From the NCBI RefSeq assembly GCF_014204715.1, contig NZ_JACHLY010000001.1, positions 3,494,501-3,558,500 of the forward strand: a DNA stretch of 64,000 bases, given 5' to 3'. The DNA comes from Streptomonospora salina (lineage in GTDB: Bacteria > Actinomycetota > Actinomycetes > Streptosporangiales > Streptosporangiaceae). How positions within the stretch are numbered: position 1 is the first letter of the stretch; every line of letters begins with the position of its first letter. The notes under the pieces are model-generated. The model ran no database searches. It was not told the DNA's origin and worked only from the letters and a program-made list of their open reading frames with translations. Made by a program: the position numbers and the translations under genes. Positions 33,540 through 42,088 of this stretch are shown one piece after another.

Positions 33540-35294
33540 ATGACCGGCACCCGGCCCTTGGCCGATGACGATCCCGCGAGCATCGGCGGCTACACGCTGA
33601 CCGCACGTCTGGGGCAGGGCGGCCAAGGCGTGGTCTATCTCGGCCGCGACGGCTCCGACGGCGCGACCGTGGCGGTCAAAACCCTGCACTCCGACGGCAT
33701 CGACGCGGCGGGACTGCGCCGCCAGCTCTCCGAGGAGGTCGAGACCGCGCGCAAGGTCGCGCGGTTCTGCACCGCCCAGGTGCTGGCCGCCGACATCGAC
33801 GCCGATCCGCCCTACGTCGTCAGCGAGTACATCGAGGGCCCGACGCTGCGCGAGGTGGTCCTGCGCGACGGCCCGCTGCGCGGCTCCTCCCTGGAGCGGC
33901 TGGCCGTGGGCTCGCTGACCGCCTTGGCCGCCATCCACCAGGCGGGCATCGTGCACCGCGACTTCAAGCCCGGAAACGTCCTCCTCGGCCCCGACGGTCC
34001 GCGGGTGATCGACTTCGGCATCGCCCGCGCGCTTGAGGGCACCGCCGTCCTCACCAGCCAGATCGCCGGCACCCCCGCCTATATGGCCCCCGAGCAGATC
34101 GCCGGAGAGGCGCTGGGCCCCGAGGTCGACCTGTTCTCGTGGGCGTCGACCATCGTCTTCGCGGCCAACGGGCGCAGCCCGTTCGGGCAGGACTCGCTGC
34201 GGGAGGTGCTGCACAGCGTCGCCGACGAGCAGCCGGAGCTGGGAGAGCTGGACGGGCGGCTGCGCGGGATCGCCGAGCGCTGCCTGGCCAAGGCTCCGAG
34301 CGAGCGGCCCACCGCGGCCGAGACCCTGATGGGCGTCCTCGGCGTGGCCATGTCCGGTCCCGCGGCCGCGGGCGCCGTGGAATCCGACGAGTCCGATGAC
34401 TCCGGCGGGTCCGGTGCGGTACCCGTCCAGACGCTGGCGGCCGGCGCTGTAGCCGCCGCGGCGCCGGAGATGCGCGAGCACACGGCCGCCGGACTGCGCG
34501 ACAGCCTGCCGCAGGACGCCGGGAGCGTGATCGACGCGGACGGTCTCTTCCGGTCCTTCCCGCCCGCGCCGTCGACCGGATCGGGACCGCAGCACCCGCA
34601 CGGGCGGCAGTCCGCTCCCGCCCCGCCGAGCGGGCCGCAGACGCCGCCGGGGGCGCCGGCTCCGCCCCGCGGCGACTGGCGCGCGCCCGGTTCGGGTGCT
34701 CCGACCGGCACCCCGCCCGCGTCGGGCCCGCAGGGGCCCTACGGGGAGCCGCCCGCCGCGATGCCGCCGACCGGCGGTCAGCGGCCCTACGGCTACGGTC
34801 CGCCGCAGTCGGCTCCCGTGTCGGGACCGCAGCCGCCGCAGGCCTCCGGACCCGGCGGACCGGGCCACGGCCGGCAGCCCTACGGCCCGGAAGGCGCGGT
34901 ACCGCCGCCCGGACCCTACGGTCCGGGAGCCGCGCCGTCCCCGACCGGGGGACAGCCTCCGCAGGGCCGGCCCGGTTCCGGGCAGCCGCCTGCGGGTCCC
35001 GGGCCCCGCGGTCCGGGTCCGGCGGCTCCCGCGTCGGGACCGCAGCCGCCCTACGGGCCGAGCGCTTCCGGCGGGCAGCCGCCGGCGCCGTCGGGCCCCC
35101 AAGCCGCCTACGCCCCGGGGCAGGGCGCTCCCGGCTGGGGGCCGCAACCGCCGTCGCCCTACGGGCCCGGCGGCTCCGCACCCGGACCGTCCTCGGGCGG
35201 CAGCGGAGCCGGCGTGATCGTCGGCGTCGTGGCCGGGGCGTCGCTGCTGGTGGTGATCGGGGTAGTGGTCCTCATCATCACGATCGTCGCCTGA
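33540..35294 (+). CDS. Membrane-anchored serine/threonine protein kinase
   Basis: 584 residues, ATG with GGAGGG upstream. The kinase domain (about 15-270) has the Gly loop 'RLGQGGQGVVYLG', ATP-binding Lys47 in 'VAVKTL', catalytic 'HRDFKPGNVLL' (Asp141), 'DFGIAR' (Asp158) and 'GTPAYMAPEQ'. The HRDFKP variant is common in this actinobacterial subfamily. Residues about 300-545 are Pro/Gly/Gln-rich with repeated 'GPQPP' units. A transmembrane helix lies at the very C-terminus, so the kinase is tail-anchored with no sensor outside. The anchored protein encoded just upstream may supply the external input. Confidence 0.92.
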   Translation: MTGTRPLADDDPASIGGYTLTARLGQGGQGVVYLGRDGSDGATVAVKTLHSDGIDAAGLRRQLSEEVETARKVARFCTAQVLAADIDADPPYVVSEYIEGPTLREVVLRDGPLRGSSLERLAVGSLTALAAIHQAGIVHRDFKPGNVLLGPDGPRVIDFGIARALEGTAVLTSQIAGTPAYMAPEQIAGEALGPEVDLFSWASTIVFAANGRSPFGQDSLREVLHSVADEQPELGELDGRLRGIAERCLAKAPSERPTAAETLMGVLGVAMSGPAAAGAVESDESDDSGGSGAVPVQTLAAGAVAAAAPEMREHTAAGLRDSLPQDAGSVIDADGLFRSFPPAPSTGSGPQHPHGRQSAPAPPSGPQTPPGAPAPPRGDWRAPGSGAPTGTPPASGPQGPYGEPPAAMPPTGGQRPYGYGPPQSAPVSGPQPPQASGPGGPGHGRQPYGPEGAVPPPGPYGPGAAPSPTGGQPPQGRPGSGQPPAGPGPRGPGPAAPASGPQPPYGPSASGGQPPAPSGPQAAYAPGQGAPGWGPQPPSPYGPGGSAPGPSSGGSGAGVIVGVVAGASLLVVIGVVVLIITIVA

Positions 35295-35315
35295 ACCGCC
35301 CTCGGAATCCGCCGG

Positions 35316-36179
35316 CTAATGGCCCTCGAACTCCGGCCGCTCCTTGTTCAGGAAGGCCACGGTGGCGTTGATGTGGTCGCGCGTCTCGGCGCACTGGTCC
35401 TGCAGGCTCGCCTCCATCTCCAAGGCGTTGGCCAAGTCCAGCCCCGAGCCGAAGGTGAGCTCGGCCTTGACGGCCGCGTAGGCCACCGTCGGGCCGCCGG
35501 CCAGGCGTTCGGCGAGCCGGCGTGCCGACGCCTCCAGTTCGTCGTCCGGAACCACCTTGCTCACCAGCCCGATGTCCAGGGCGCGCGTGGCGGGGACCGG
35601 CTCGGCCAGCATCAGCATCTCCATCGCGCGGGCGTGGCCCACCAGGCGCGGCAGCGTCCACGACGCGCCCGAGTCCGAGCCCAGGCCCACGTTGGCGAAG
35701 GCCATCAGGAACGATGCGTGCTCGGAGGCGATACGCAGGTCGCAGGCGAAGGCCAGGGACGCGCCGGCGCCCGCGGCCGTGCCGTTCACCGCCGCTACGA
35801 CCGGCTTGGGCATGCGCGCCAGACCCAGCACGATGGGGTTGTAGTGGTCGCGGACGGTGCCGTTGAGGCCGTGCCCCTCGTTGAGGTTCTCGGCGTGCTC
35901 GCGCAGGTCCTGCCCGGCGCAGAACGCCTTGCCGCTGCCGGTGAGCAGCACCGCACGCGCCTCGGTGTCGTTCTTGGCGCGCTCGATCGCGGCCAGCAGG
36001 GCCTGTTTGGTCTGCAGCGTCAGCGAGTTCATCGCGTCGGGGCGGTTCAGGCGGATCGTCGCGACGCCGTCGGTGAGGTCGTAGCTGACAGGGGTGTCGC
36101 CGGTGTCGTCGGCACCGCCGCCCCCGCTGACTGTTTCGTCGTGATTGTCGGTGGTGTCGGCAGTGTCTGATTCGGACAA
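35316..36179 (-). CDS. Enoyl-CoA hydratase/isomerase family protein
   Basis: 287 residues from TTG 36179, selected because GGGAG lies 6 nt upstream; the frame is open further but without a ribosome site. A 30-residue acidic N-terminal extension precedes the crotonase fold. Oxyanion-hole motifs 'AFCAGQDLREHAENL' and 'GTAAGAGASLAFACDLRIAS' are present, and 'GLGSDSGASWTLPRLVG' has an Asp as in PaaG/PaaF-type hydratase-isomerases rather than the two Glu of classical hydratases. It likely acts in fatty-acid or phenylacetate-type acyl-CoA breakdown. Upstream DNA holds paired GGGAAC repeats. Confidence 0.87.
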   Translation of the reverse strand: MSESDTADTTDNHDETVSGGGGADDTGDTPVSYDLTDGVATIRLNRPDAMNSLTLQTKQALLAAIERAKNDTEARAVLLTGSGKAFCAGQDLREHAENLNEGHGLNGTVRDHYNPIVLGLARMPKPVVAAVNGTAAGAGASLAFACDLRIASEHASFLMAFANVGLGSDSGASWTLPRLVGHARAMEMLMLAEPVPATRALDIGLVSKVVPDDELEASARRLAERLAGGPTVAYAAVKAELTFGSGLDLANALEMEASLQDQCAETRDHINATVAFLNKERPEFEGH

Positions 36180-36290
36180 GCGGATCTCCCGATCTGGTCT
36201 GCTACTGGCGCGGTCCCCGAGACCGCGAAAGTGCCCTGCGGCTATAACCTTACTGTCCGGATTCTTCGGGGCCGATGGTCCCGGCACAGT

Positions 36291-36320
36291 CCGATCGTTC
36301 CCAATCGGTTCCCAAAACCG
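36291..36320. promoter_or_regulatory. Overlapping dyads and repeated GTTCCC, candidate operator
   Basis: ccgat-N8-atcgg (36291-36308), cggtt-N5-aaccg (36306-36320) and two gttccc copies 11 bp apart (36297, 36308) lie in the 279-bp divergent gap between the enoyl-CoA hydratase and DUF3117 genes. Confidence 0.35.
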
Positions 36321-36458
36321 AGATAATGGAAGAACAGTGATTCGTTCCCTGAGTCACGCGGATGCGGCACGTCCCCGGACCGGCCGCCCCGAGGCAGGGG
36401 CACCTCCGCCGGAGCGGCCCATTCACCCGCGAGAGTTTCCTATGAAAGGGGATACGGC

Positions 36459-36626
36459 ATGGCGGCGATGAAGCCGAGGACCGGTGATGGTCCGATGGAG
36501 GTCACCAAGGAGGGCCGCGGCATCATCATGCGGGTCCCGCTTGAGGGCGGCGGGCGACTCGTCGTCGAGCTCACGCCGGACGAAGCCGCCGAACTCAAGG
36601 AGGCTCTCGACGGCGTCGTCGGCTGA
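36459..36626 (+). CDS. DUF3117 small conserved protein (Rv1211-like)
   Basis: 55 residues, ATG with AAAGGGG 8 nt upstream. The sequence starts 'MAAMKPRTGDGPMEVTKEGR' and ends 'PDEAAELKEALDGVVG', the near-invariant DUF3117 family of actinobacteria, found in M. tuberculosis as Rv1211 beside tag. It is soluble and probably a small alpha/beta protein. The strict conservation implies an important role, so far unknown. Divergent from the enoyl-CoA hydratase gene. Confidence 0.9.
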   Translation: MAAMKPRTGDGPMEVTKEGRGIIMRVPLEGGGRLVVELTPDEAAELKEALDGVVG

Positions 36627-36740
36627 CCGGCCGAGCCCCGCCCGGCGGCCGCACCGGCAGCCGCCGCACGTGTGCCGCAGCTACCGCAGGCCTGCGAGCC
36701 GCGGCCCTACCGAGAGCCCACCCCACGATTGCGAGCATCC

Positions 36741-38282
36741 GTGCCGATCGCTACGGAGATCCGCCCGGTTCCGGGCACCCTGATCGACTCCGCCGCCGAC
36801 CTGGTGGCGATTCCCGTCGTGCGCGGCGGCGCGGCGCCGACCGCCCTGGCGGCGGGCGCGGGCGTCGAACCCGCCGAGCTGGACGCGCGGCTGCCGGCTC
36901 CGGCGGCCGCGCTGGTCGCGCACTACGAGCTGACCGGCAAACCCGGTGAGATCGCGCAGTTCCCCGCGGACCTCGGTTCGGGCCTGGTACGCGTCGTATT
37001 GCTCGGCGTCGGCGAGGGGGCACCCGCCGACCTGCGCACGGCCGGCGCCGCACTGGCCCGGGCGGCCAAGGGGCACGGCACGGCGGCGAGCACCGTCGCA
37101 CTCCTGGAGCCGGTGGCCGACGGCGGCGCCGGCGCCGTGGAGGCGTTCGCCGAAGGGGCGCTGCTGGCCTCCTACCGGTTCAGCCTGGCCTCGGAGCAGA
37201 AGGGAGCCGCGCCGCTGGAGACACTCCTCCTGGTCGGCGCGGACTCCGCGGAAGCCGCCTCGGCACTGGGCCGCGGCGAGGCCCTGGCGCGAGCGACGGC
37301 GCTGGCGCGCGACCTGATCAACACCCCGTCGTCGGAGAAGGACCCGGCGTGGCTGGCCGCCCGGGCCGGCGTGGTCGCCGCCGAGTCCGGCCTGCACGCC
37401 GAGGTGTGGGACGAGGACCGGCTCGTACGCGACGGCTTCGGCGCGATCCTGGCCGTAGGCGCCGGCTCCGACCGCCCGCCCCGAATGGTGCGACTGGACT
37501 ACCGCCCGCAGAACCCCGCGGCCCACATCGTGCTGGTGGGCAAGGGCATCACCTTCGACAGCGGCGGGTTGTCGCTGAAGCCCAACGACAACATGAAGCT
37601 CATGAAGACGGACATGAGCGGCGCGGCGGTGGTACTCGGCGTGATGTCGGCACTGGCGGGGCTGGGCAGCCGGGTCGCCGTCACCGGTCTGCTGCCCGTC
37701 GCCGAGAACGCCTTCTCCGGATCCGCGCTGCGTCCCGGCGACGTGATCCCCGCCTACGACGGGCGCACGATCGAGGTGCTCAACACCGACGCCGAAGGCC
37801 GGCTGGTCATGGCCGACGCTCTCGGCTACGCGGTGGCCCGGCTGGAGCCGGACGCTCTCGTGGACGTCGCCACCCTCACCGGCGCGGCCAAGGTGGCGCT
37901 GGGTACCGGGACGGGGGCCCTGTTCAGCGGCGACGACGCCCTCGCCGCGGCACTGGCCGAGGCCGGCGAAGCGTCGGGCGAACCGGTATGGCGGATGCCG
38001 CTGACCGAGGAGTACCGCGACGCGCTCCAGTCCCGGGTGGCCGACCTGGCCAACGTCGGCGACGGCGGATACGGGAGCCCCGGGGCCGCCGAGGCCGGGC
38101 TGTTCCTGCGGGAGTTCACCGGAGGCCTGCCGTGGGCGCACCTGGACATCGCCGGCCCCGGGCGCTCGGTGAGCGACGAGGGCGTGCTGAGCAAGGGCGG
38201 CACCGCGTTCTCCACCCGGCTGCTGCTGCGCTGGCTGTCCGCCGACGGTCCGGCCGCGGGACCGGGCGGAGCGTCGGGATAG
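36741..38282 (+). CDS. pepA: Leucyl aminopeptidase (M17)
   Basis: 513 residues from GTG 36741; no strong ribosome site is visible, and this start gives the usual family length. The M17 catalytic domain carries 'GKGITFDSGGLSLKPNDNMK' and 'MKTDMSGAAVVLG' (metal and catalytic Lys/Asp residues) and the signature 'NTDAEGRLVMADALG'. The N-terminal domain ('LIDSAADLVAIPVVRGG') is the regulatory module. It removes N-terminal residues, preferably Leu, from peptides, and Cys-Gly type substrates in some species. Cytoplasmic hexamer. A hairpin structure follows the stop. Confidence 0.94.
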   Translation: MPIATEIRPVPGTLIDSAADLVAIPVVRGGAAPTALAAGAGVEPAELDARLPAPAAALVAHYELTGKPGEIAQFPADLGSGLVRVVLLGVGEGAPADLRTAGAALARAAKGHGTAASTVALLEPVADGGAGAVEAFAEGALLASYRFSLASEQKGAAPLETLLLVGADSAEAASALGRGEALARATALARDLINTPSSEKDPAWLAARAGVVAAESGLHAEVWDEDRLVRDGFGAILAVGAGSDRPPRMVRLDYRPQNPAAHIVLVGKGITFDSGGLSLKPNDNMKLMKTDMSGAAVVLGVMSALAGLGSRVAVTGLLPVAENAFSGSALRPGDVIPAYDGRTIEVLNTDAEGRLVMADALGYAVARLEPDALVDVATLTGAAKVALGTGTGALFSGDDALAAALAEAGEASGEPVWRMPLTEEYRDALQSRVADLANVGDGGYGSPGAAEAGLFLREFTGGLPWAHLDIAGPGRSVSDEGVLSKGGTAFSTRLLLRWLSADGPAAGPGGASG

Positions 38283-38297
38283 GCCCGCTTTCCGGAA

Positions 38298-38347
38298 GGG
38301 ACGCGTCCGCCGGAGAGGCACGTCCGGGGCGCGTCCCGACTATCGGG
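38298..38347. terminator. Terminator-like structure after pepA
   Basis: gggacgcg (38298-38305) pairs with cgcgtccc (38340-38347), and an inner ccgga/tccgg pair lies between. It is located between convergent pepA and the O-methyltransferase gene. Confidence 0.4.
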
Positions 38348-38492
38348 GCCCGGTCCGGCGGGCGCGGGCGCTTCGGCGTCCCTGCGGGGCCGATCCGCCG
38401 CTCCCGGGCCCGTTCCCGGAGCCCGTTCCCGAGGCCTCGGCGGCGGCCGTTCGGCGGCGGGTCCGGTGCGCTCGGCCGGCGCCGAACGGCTC

Positions 38493-39008
38493 TCAGGCGC
38501 TGTCGCGGGGCGCCTCGCGGATCGCCGCCAGGAGGCCCTCGCCGATGGGCAGCAGCAGCGGGATCAGGTCCTCGTCGTCGCGCACCTGGCGGGCGACCTC
38601 GCGTACCGCCGCAGTGCCCGGATCCGGAGCGCTCAACGGCCCGTCGGCGCTCGTGGCGGCCTCCAGCGCGTTGTTGAACACGACGATCCCGCCGGGGCGC
38701 AGCAGCCGCAGCGCCTCGGTGAGGTAGTCGGCGTAGGCGGCCTGCTCGGCGTCGACGAAGACCATGTCGTAGGCGCCGTCGGTCAGCCGCGGCAGCACGT
38801 GCAGCCCCCGCCCCAGGATCAGCCGCACGCGTCCGGCGGCGAAGCCCGCCCGTCGGTAGGCCGACCGCGCGAGCTCCTGGTACTCGGGTTCGATGTCGAC
38901 GCTGGTCAGCACCGATTCGTCGCGCATGCCCCGCAGCAGCCAGATGCCGGAGCTGCCGCAGCCGGTGCCCACCTCCACGACGGAACGGGCGCCGATCGAG
39001 GCGGTCAA
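38493..39008 (-). CDS. O-methyltransferase (class I, Rv1220c-like)
   Basis: 171 residues from TTG 39008, the only standard start in frame. The SAM motif 'VVEVGTGCGSSGIWLLRGM', 'LTSVDIEPEYQELAR' and 'DMVFVDAEQAAYADYL' identify the caffeoyl-CoA-type O-methyltransferase family. It sits divergently before sigE as Rv1220c does. The homologous N-terminal helix region ('DDTLAHTLAHIDQYAVEDAP', then 'LTSAREAGQR') is encoded in frame upstream to about 39160 with no ATG, GTG or TTG, so the true start is probably a rare codon or lost; see findings. Substrate unknown. Confidence 0.8.
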   Translation of the reverse strand: MTASIGARSVVEVGTGCGSSGIWLLRGMRDESVLTSVDIEPEYQELARSAYRRAGFAAGRVRLILGRGLHVLPRLTDGAYDMVFVDAEQAAYADYLTEALRLLRPGGIVVFNNALEAATSADGPLSAPDPGTAAVREVARQVRDDEDLIPLLLPIGEGLLAAIREAPRDSA

Positions 39009-39531
39009 AAAGCGCAGGGCCGCGCCCCCGGAGGCGCTGACGGGCGGGGACTCGGCGCGCTGGCCGGCCTCGCGCGCCGAGGTCAGAGGGGCGTCCTCGA
39101 CGGCGTACTGATCGATGTGGGCCAGTGTGTGGGCCAGTGTGTCGTCTCGGCTGGCGATGGCGGCCTCCCCGCGTGTGGTCTGACATGTCCCCGAGCCGGG
39201 CGGCCCCGTCGCGGGACCTGGCTCGGCCGGATGGCGGGACGCGGCGTGCGCCGGCTTGCCCGGACCGCGGCGCTCCGGGCGAACACCCGGTCACACTGCG
39301 TGCCGGTGCGCTCACCCCCAGGCCGGGTCCAGGGCACAGACTAGCCTGCCGAGGGCCTCTGAGGACGTGTTGGCGGCGCAGGGAACTTAATCACCGTCTC
39401 GCGACGTTGCAAACCGGGTAGGGACGGTTCCGTATCCGAACCGTCGGTGCCGGCCCCGGCACGACCGGCTTGACGACGCAGGGGCGGTGCGCCCGGACCC
39501 CGCGGGCGAACGCGAACCGAAGGGAGAGGCG
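39009..39531. other. Divergent region between the O-methyltransferase and sigE
   Basis: 523 bases. Bases 39009 to about 39160 still read in frame as the N-terminus of the O-methyltransferase. A 12-nt direct repeat (ctggcccacaca/tc on the minus strand, about 39117-39140) lies there. A SigE-type promoter for sigE is at 39382-39408. Confidence 0.55.
39382..39408 (+). promoter_or_regulatory. SigE-type ECF promoter of sigE
   Basis: GGAAC (39382-39386) and CGTT (39405-39408) are separated by 18 nt, in the context gGGAACTT...aCGTTG. This fits the mycobacterial SigE/SigH-type consensus (GGGAAC/CGTT) and predicts positive autoregulation. It is about 124 nt before the GTG start. Confidence 0.6.
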
Positions 39532-40137
39532 GTGGCAGACTCCGACGCTGCCGTGGACTTCGAGCAGTGGGAGCCGCCGAGCTGGGACGAGGTCGTCCGC
39601 GACCACTCGGCGCGCGTGTACCGGCTGGCCTACCGCCTGACCGGGAACAAGCACGACGCCGAAGACCTCACCCAGGAGGTCTTCATCCGGGTGTTCCGGT
39701 CGCTGGCCAGCTATACCCCGGGCACGTTCGAAGGCTGGCTGCACCGCATCACCACGAACCTCTTCCTCGATACGGCGCGGCGCAAGCAGCGCATCCGGTT
39801 CGAGGGGTTCTCCGACAACGCCGACGACCGCCTCCAGGGCCGCGAGCCCTCGCCGGCGCAGTCGTTCGACGACCGCCACTTCGACGCCGACGTCCAGGCC
39901 GCACTCGACGACCTGCCCGCGGAGTTCCGCGCCCCGGTGGTGCTCTGCGACATCGAAGGCCTGTCGTACGAGGAGATCGCCGCCACCCTCGGTGTGAAGC
40001 TGGGGACGGTGCGCAGCAGGATCCACCGGGGCCGCGCGCAGTTGCGCAAAGCGCTCGAACACCGGCGGCGCCTGGCAGCCGCCCGCGAAGCCGAGCTCCG
40101 GGGCGGCGCCGATCGTGGTATCGGGGAGGTGGAGTGA
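39532..40137 (+). CDS. sigE: ECF sigma factor SigE
   Basis: 201 residues from GTG 39532 (GGGAGAGG just upstream). Region 2 ('[20 protein letters not shown]', '[11 protein letters not shown]', '[18 protein letters not shown]') and region 4 ('[19 protein letters not shown]', '[20 protein letters not shown]') are intact, and there are no extra domains. It is followed, overlapping, by a zinc-finger anti-sigma factor and then a RseB-like protein and HtrA, the SigE envelope-stress arrangement. It directs RNA polymerase to GGAAC/CGTT promoters under surface stress. Confidence 0.92.
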   Translation: MADSDAAVDFEQWEPPSWDEVVRDHSARVYRLAYRLTGNKHDAEDLTQEVFIRVFRSLASYTPGTFEGWLHRITTNLFLDTARRKQRIRFEGFSDNADDRLQGREPSPAQSFDDRHFDADVQAALDDLPAEFRAPVVLCDIEGLSYEEIAATLGVKLGTVRSRIHRGRAQLRKALEHRRRLAAAREAELRGGADRGIGEVE

Positions 40138-40139
40138 CC

Positions 40140-40778
40140 ATGGACCATCCGGAAGAGCGCCTGTCCGCTCTCGTCGACGGCGAGCTCGGCCACTCCGAGC
40201 GCGACCGTATTCTGCGGCACCTGGCCGACTGCGAGGACTGCCGGTTCGAGGCCGAGACGCTGCGCGGCCTCAAGCGCCGCCTGCACGGTCTGGATGCGCC
40301 CGAGCCCTCCACCGACTTCCTGGGGCGCCTGACGTCGCTGAGCGGGCCGTCGGCCGACCCGCCGGAACGTCCGCAGGGACCGCCCGGGGGCATGTTCGGA
40401 TCCGCGCCTCCGGGATCCGGCCGGCCGATCGGCGGCGGTCCCTCGGCGGCTGCGGTCGAATCGCCCCCCGCCGCACCGGCGCCCGAGCGCGCCCGCCGCC
40501 CGGCCGCCCGCCCCCGGCCGATGACGGTGCTGCGGCCGCGCTGGGAGCGCACGCGCTTCGCCGTCGCCGGCGCCTCGGTGCTGGCCGTCGCGCTGGGCAC
40601 CGCCTTCGTCGCCGGCGGCGACTCCGCGGACGCGCCGGTGGTCACCCCGCCCGTGGAGGACTACATCGTCGAGCATGCCGTGACCTCCCGCGACCTCCCG
40701 GTGCCCGGAATCGAGAACGCGCGTTCCCAAGTGAGTACGGCGGTCGAGACCGGCGCGCCGACGTCCGCACCGCGGTGA
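40140..40778 (+). CDS. rseA: Anti-sigma-E factor with zinc-finger (RseA type)
   Basis: 212 residues from ATG 40140 (GGGGAGGTGGAG upstream); a GTG at 40134 overlaps the sigE stop. The N-terminal ZAS domain has 'RHLADCEDCRFEAETL' (HxxxCxxC), the redox-sensitive zinc site that clasps the sigma factor. A Pro/Gly-rich linker follows, then one transmembrane helix ('FAVAGASVLAVALGTAFVAG') and about 45 residues outside. It keeps SigE inactive until it is oxidised, phosphorylated or proteolysed. Regulated proteolysis by HtrA- or site-2-type proteases is a plausible but unproven route here. Confidence 0.9.
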   Translation: MDHPEERLSALVDGELGHSERDRILRHLADCEDCRFEAETLRGLKRRLHGLDAPEPSTDFLGRLTSLSGPSADPPERPQGPPGGMFGSAPPGSGRPIGGGPSAAAVESPPAAPAPERARRPAARPRPMTVLRPRWERTRFAVAGASVLAVALGTAFVAGGDSADAPVVTPPVEDYIVEHAVTSRDLPVPGIENARSQVSTAVETGAPTSAPR

Positions 40779-40890
40779 CCGGCGCGGGCCGCCCCTGAGC
40801 GGGCGCGCCCGTCGGCCGCCTCCCTCGAAGGCGACGCTGCGCGTCGTCCACCGCCGCCCACCGGAGACGCTCCGCGTCGGAGGAAGTCCC

Positions 40891-41919
40891 ATGCGGATCC
40901 CGCTCGTCCTGCTGTCGCTGTCGCTGGCCGTCCTCGTGCTGCTGCCGTCCTCGGTGGCGGCCGACGCGGAGGAGGTCCCGGCACCGGGCGGGGACGACGC
41001 CTTGGAGCTGCTTCGCCGGACCGCCCAGTCCCTGCGCGAGGTCTCGTTCGAAGGCGTGCAGTCGGTGACCGCTCCCGGCGCCGGAACCGGCACCGTCGAC
41101 GTGGTGCACCGCGCCGGCGAGGGCACCGACTACCGCTACGAGGCGAGCGTGCTCCCGGGCCGGGGACGCGACGTCATGGTCGGCGCGACCTCGCCCCTGC
41201 TGAAGTCCGACCGTGTGCTCCTGGACCAGCTGGCCGAGGTCTACCGGGTGACCCGTACCGGTCGCGGCCGGATGTGCGACCGGCCGGCCGCCGTGCTCGA
41301 CGCGCTGCGCGCCGACGGCAGCGTCGCCGGCCGGATCTGGGTCGACGAGGCCACCGGGATACCGCTGCGCAGGGAGATCCGCGACGCCTCCGGCCGGATC
41401 GTGCACGCGGTCGAGTTCGTCGAGGTCAGTATGGGCGGCGAGCCCGATCGGCCGGAGGGTTCCGGCGTGCGGGCGCGCCCCTGGTCCGACGAGCTCTCGG
41501 AGGCGCAGCTGGCGCGGCTGCGCGCGGACGGCTGGAGCGTCCCCGAGCGCCCCGCCTGGAACCTGCGGTTGATCCGGGCGTGGACCACGGACACCGACAG
41601 CGGCCGCGCGGTCCACCTGGCGTACTCCGACGGGCTCTCCGTCGTGTCGGTGTTCGCTCAGCGCGGTCGCCTGCCCGGCGAATCGGAAGGAACCGGATCG
41701 GGGGCCGCGAAGGTCGTACCGGTGGACGGCGACGGCATGTCGGGCGTCGCGCAGCAGCGGATATGGGACTCCGGCGGTTTCGTCTACACAGCGGTGGGCC
41801 AGGCGCCCCCGGGACTGTTCGGCGCGGCGGCCGACGGCTTCACGGTTCCGGAGCCGCCCCGGTTCTGGAAGCGGATCCTGCGGGGGTTCGACCACCTCTC
41901 GGCGGCCGTTACCGACTGA
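40891..41919 (+). CDS. Secreted MucB/RseB-like sigma-E regulatory protein
   Basis: 342 residues, ATG with CGGAGGA upstream. A signal peptide (residues 1-23, 'LVLLSLSLAVLVLLPSSVAA') precedes a domain that starts 'DDALELLRRTAQSLREVSFE' and includes 'GRIWVDEATGIPLRREIRD', the pattern of MucB/RseB N-terminal (LolA-like) domains. A second domain follows ('VHLAYSDGLSVVSVFAQRG'). In Gram-negatives RseB shields the anti-sigma factor from proteolysis and senses lipids; its place between rseA and htrA suggests the same logic here. M. tuberculosis, as I recall, lacks this gene at its sigE locus. Confidence 0.8.
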   Translation: MRIPLVLLSLSLAVLVLLPSSVAADAEEVPAPGGDDALELLRRTAQSLREVSFEGVQSVTAPGAGTGTVDVVHRAGEGTDYRYEASVLPGRGRDVMVGATSPLLKSDRVLLDQLAEVYRVTRTGRGRMCDRPAAVLDALRADGSVAGRIWVDEATGIPLRREIRDASGRIVHAVEFVEVSMGGEPDRPEGSGVRARPWSDELSEAQLARLRADGWSVPERPAWNLRLIRAWTTDTDSGRAVHLAYSDGLSVVSVFAQRGRLPGESEGTGSGAAKVVPVDGDGMSGVAQQRIWDSGGFVYTAVGQAPPGLFGAAADGFTVPEPPRFWKRILRGFDHLSAAVTD

Positions 41920-41954
41920 ACAGGGACGATGGTGGACCGGTCAGGTCCGTCATG

Positions 41955-41968
41955 GGGCGTTTTCGCCC
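41955..41968 (+). terminator. Short hairpin after the RseB-like gene
   Basis: gggcg-TTTT-cgccc, 36 nt after the stop; a 5-bp stem with a T-rich loop. May reduce read-through into htrA. Confidence 0.3.
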
Positions 41969-42088
41969 TGCGAAGCGCGCATCCGGGGCATAGGATCCGC
42001 CGGTGGCGCTTCCCCCGACAGGCCACCTAACGGCCGGTTTATCCGAGCTGCTCCACGATTGGGGCGGCCGCGACAGACGGAGAGTTGG

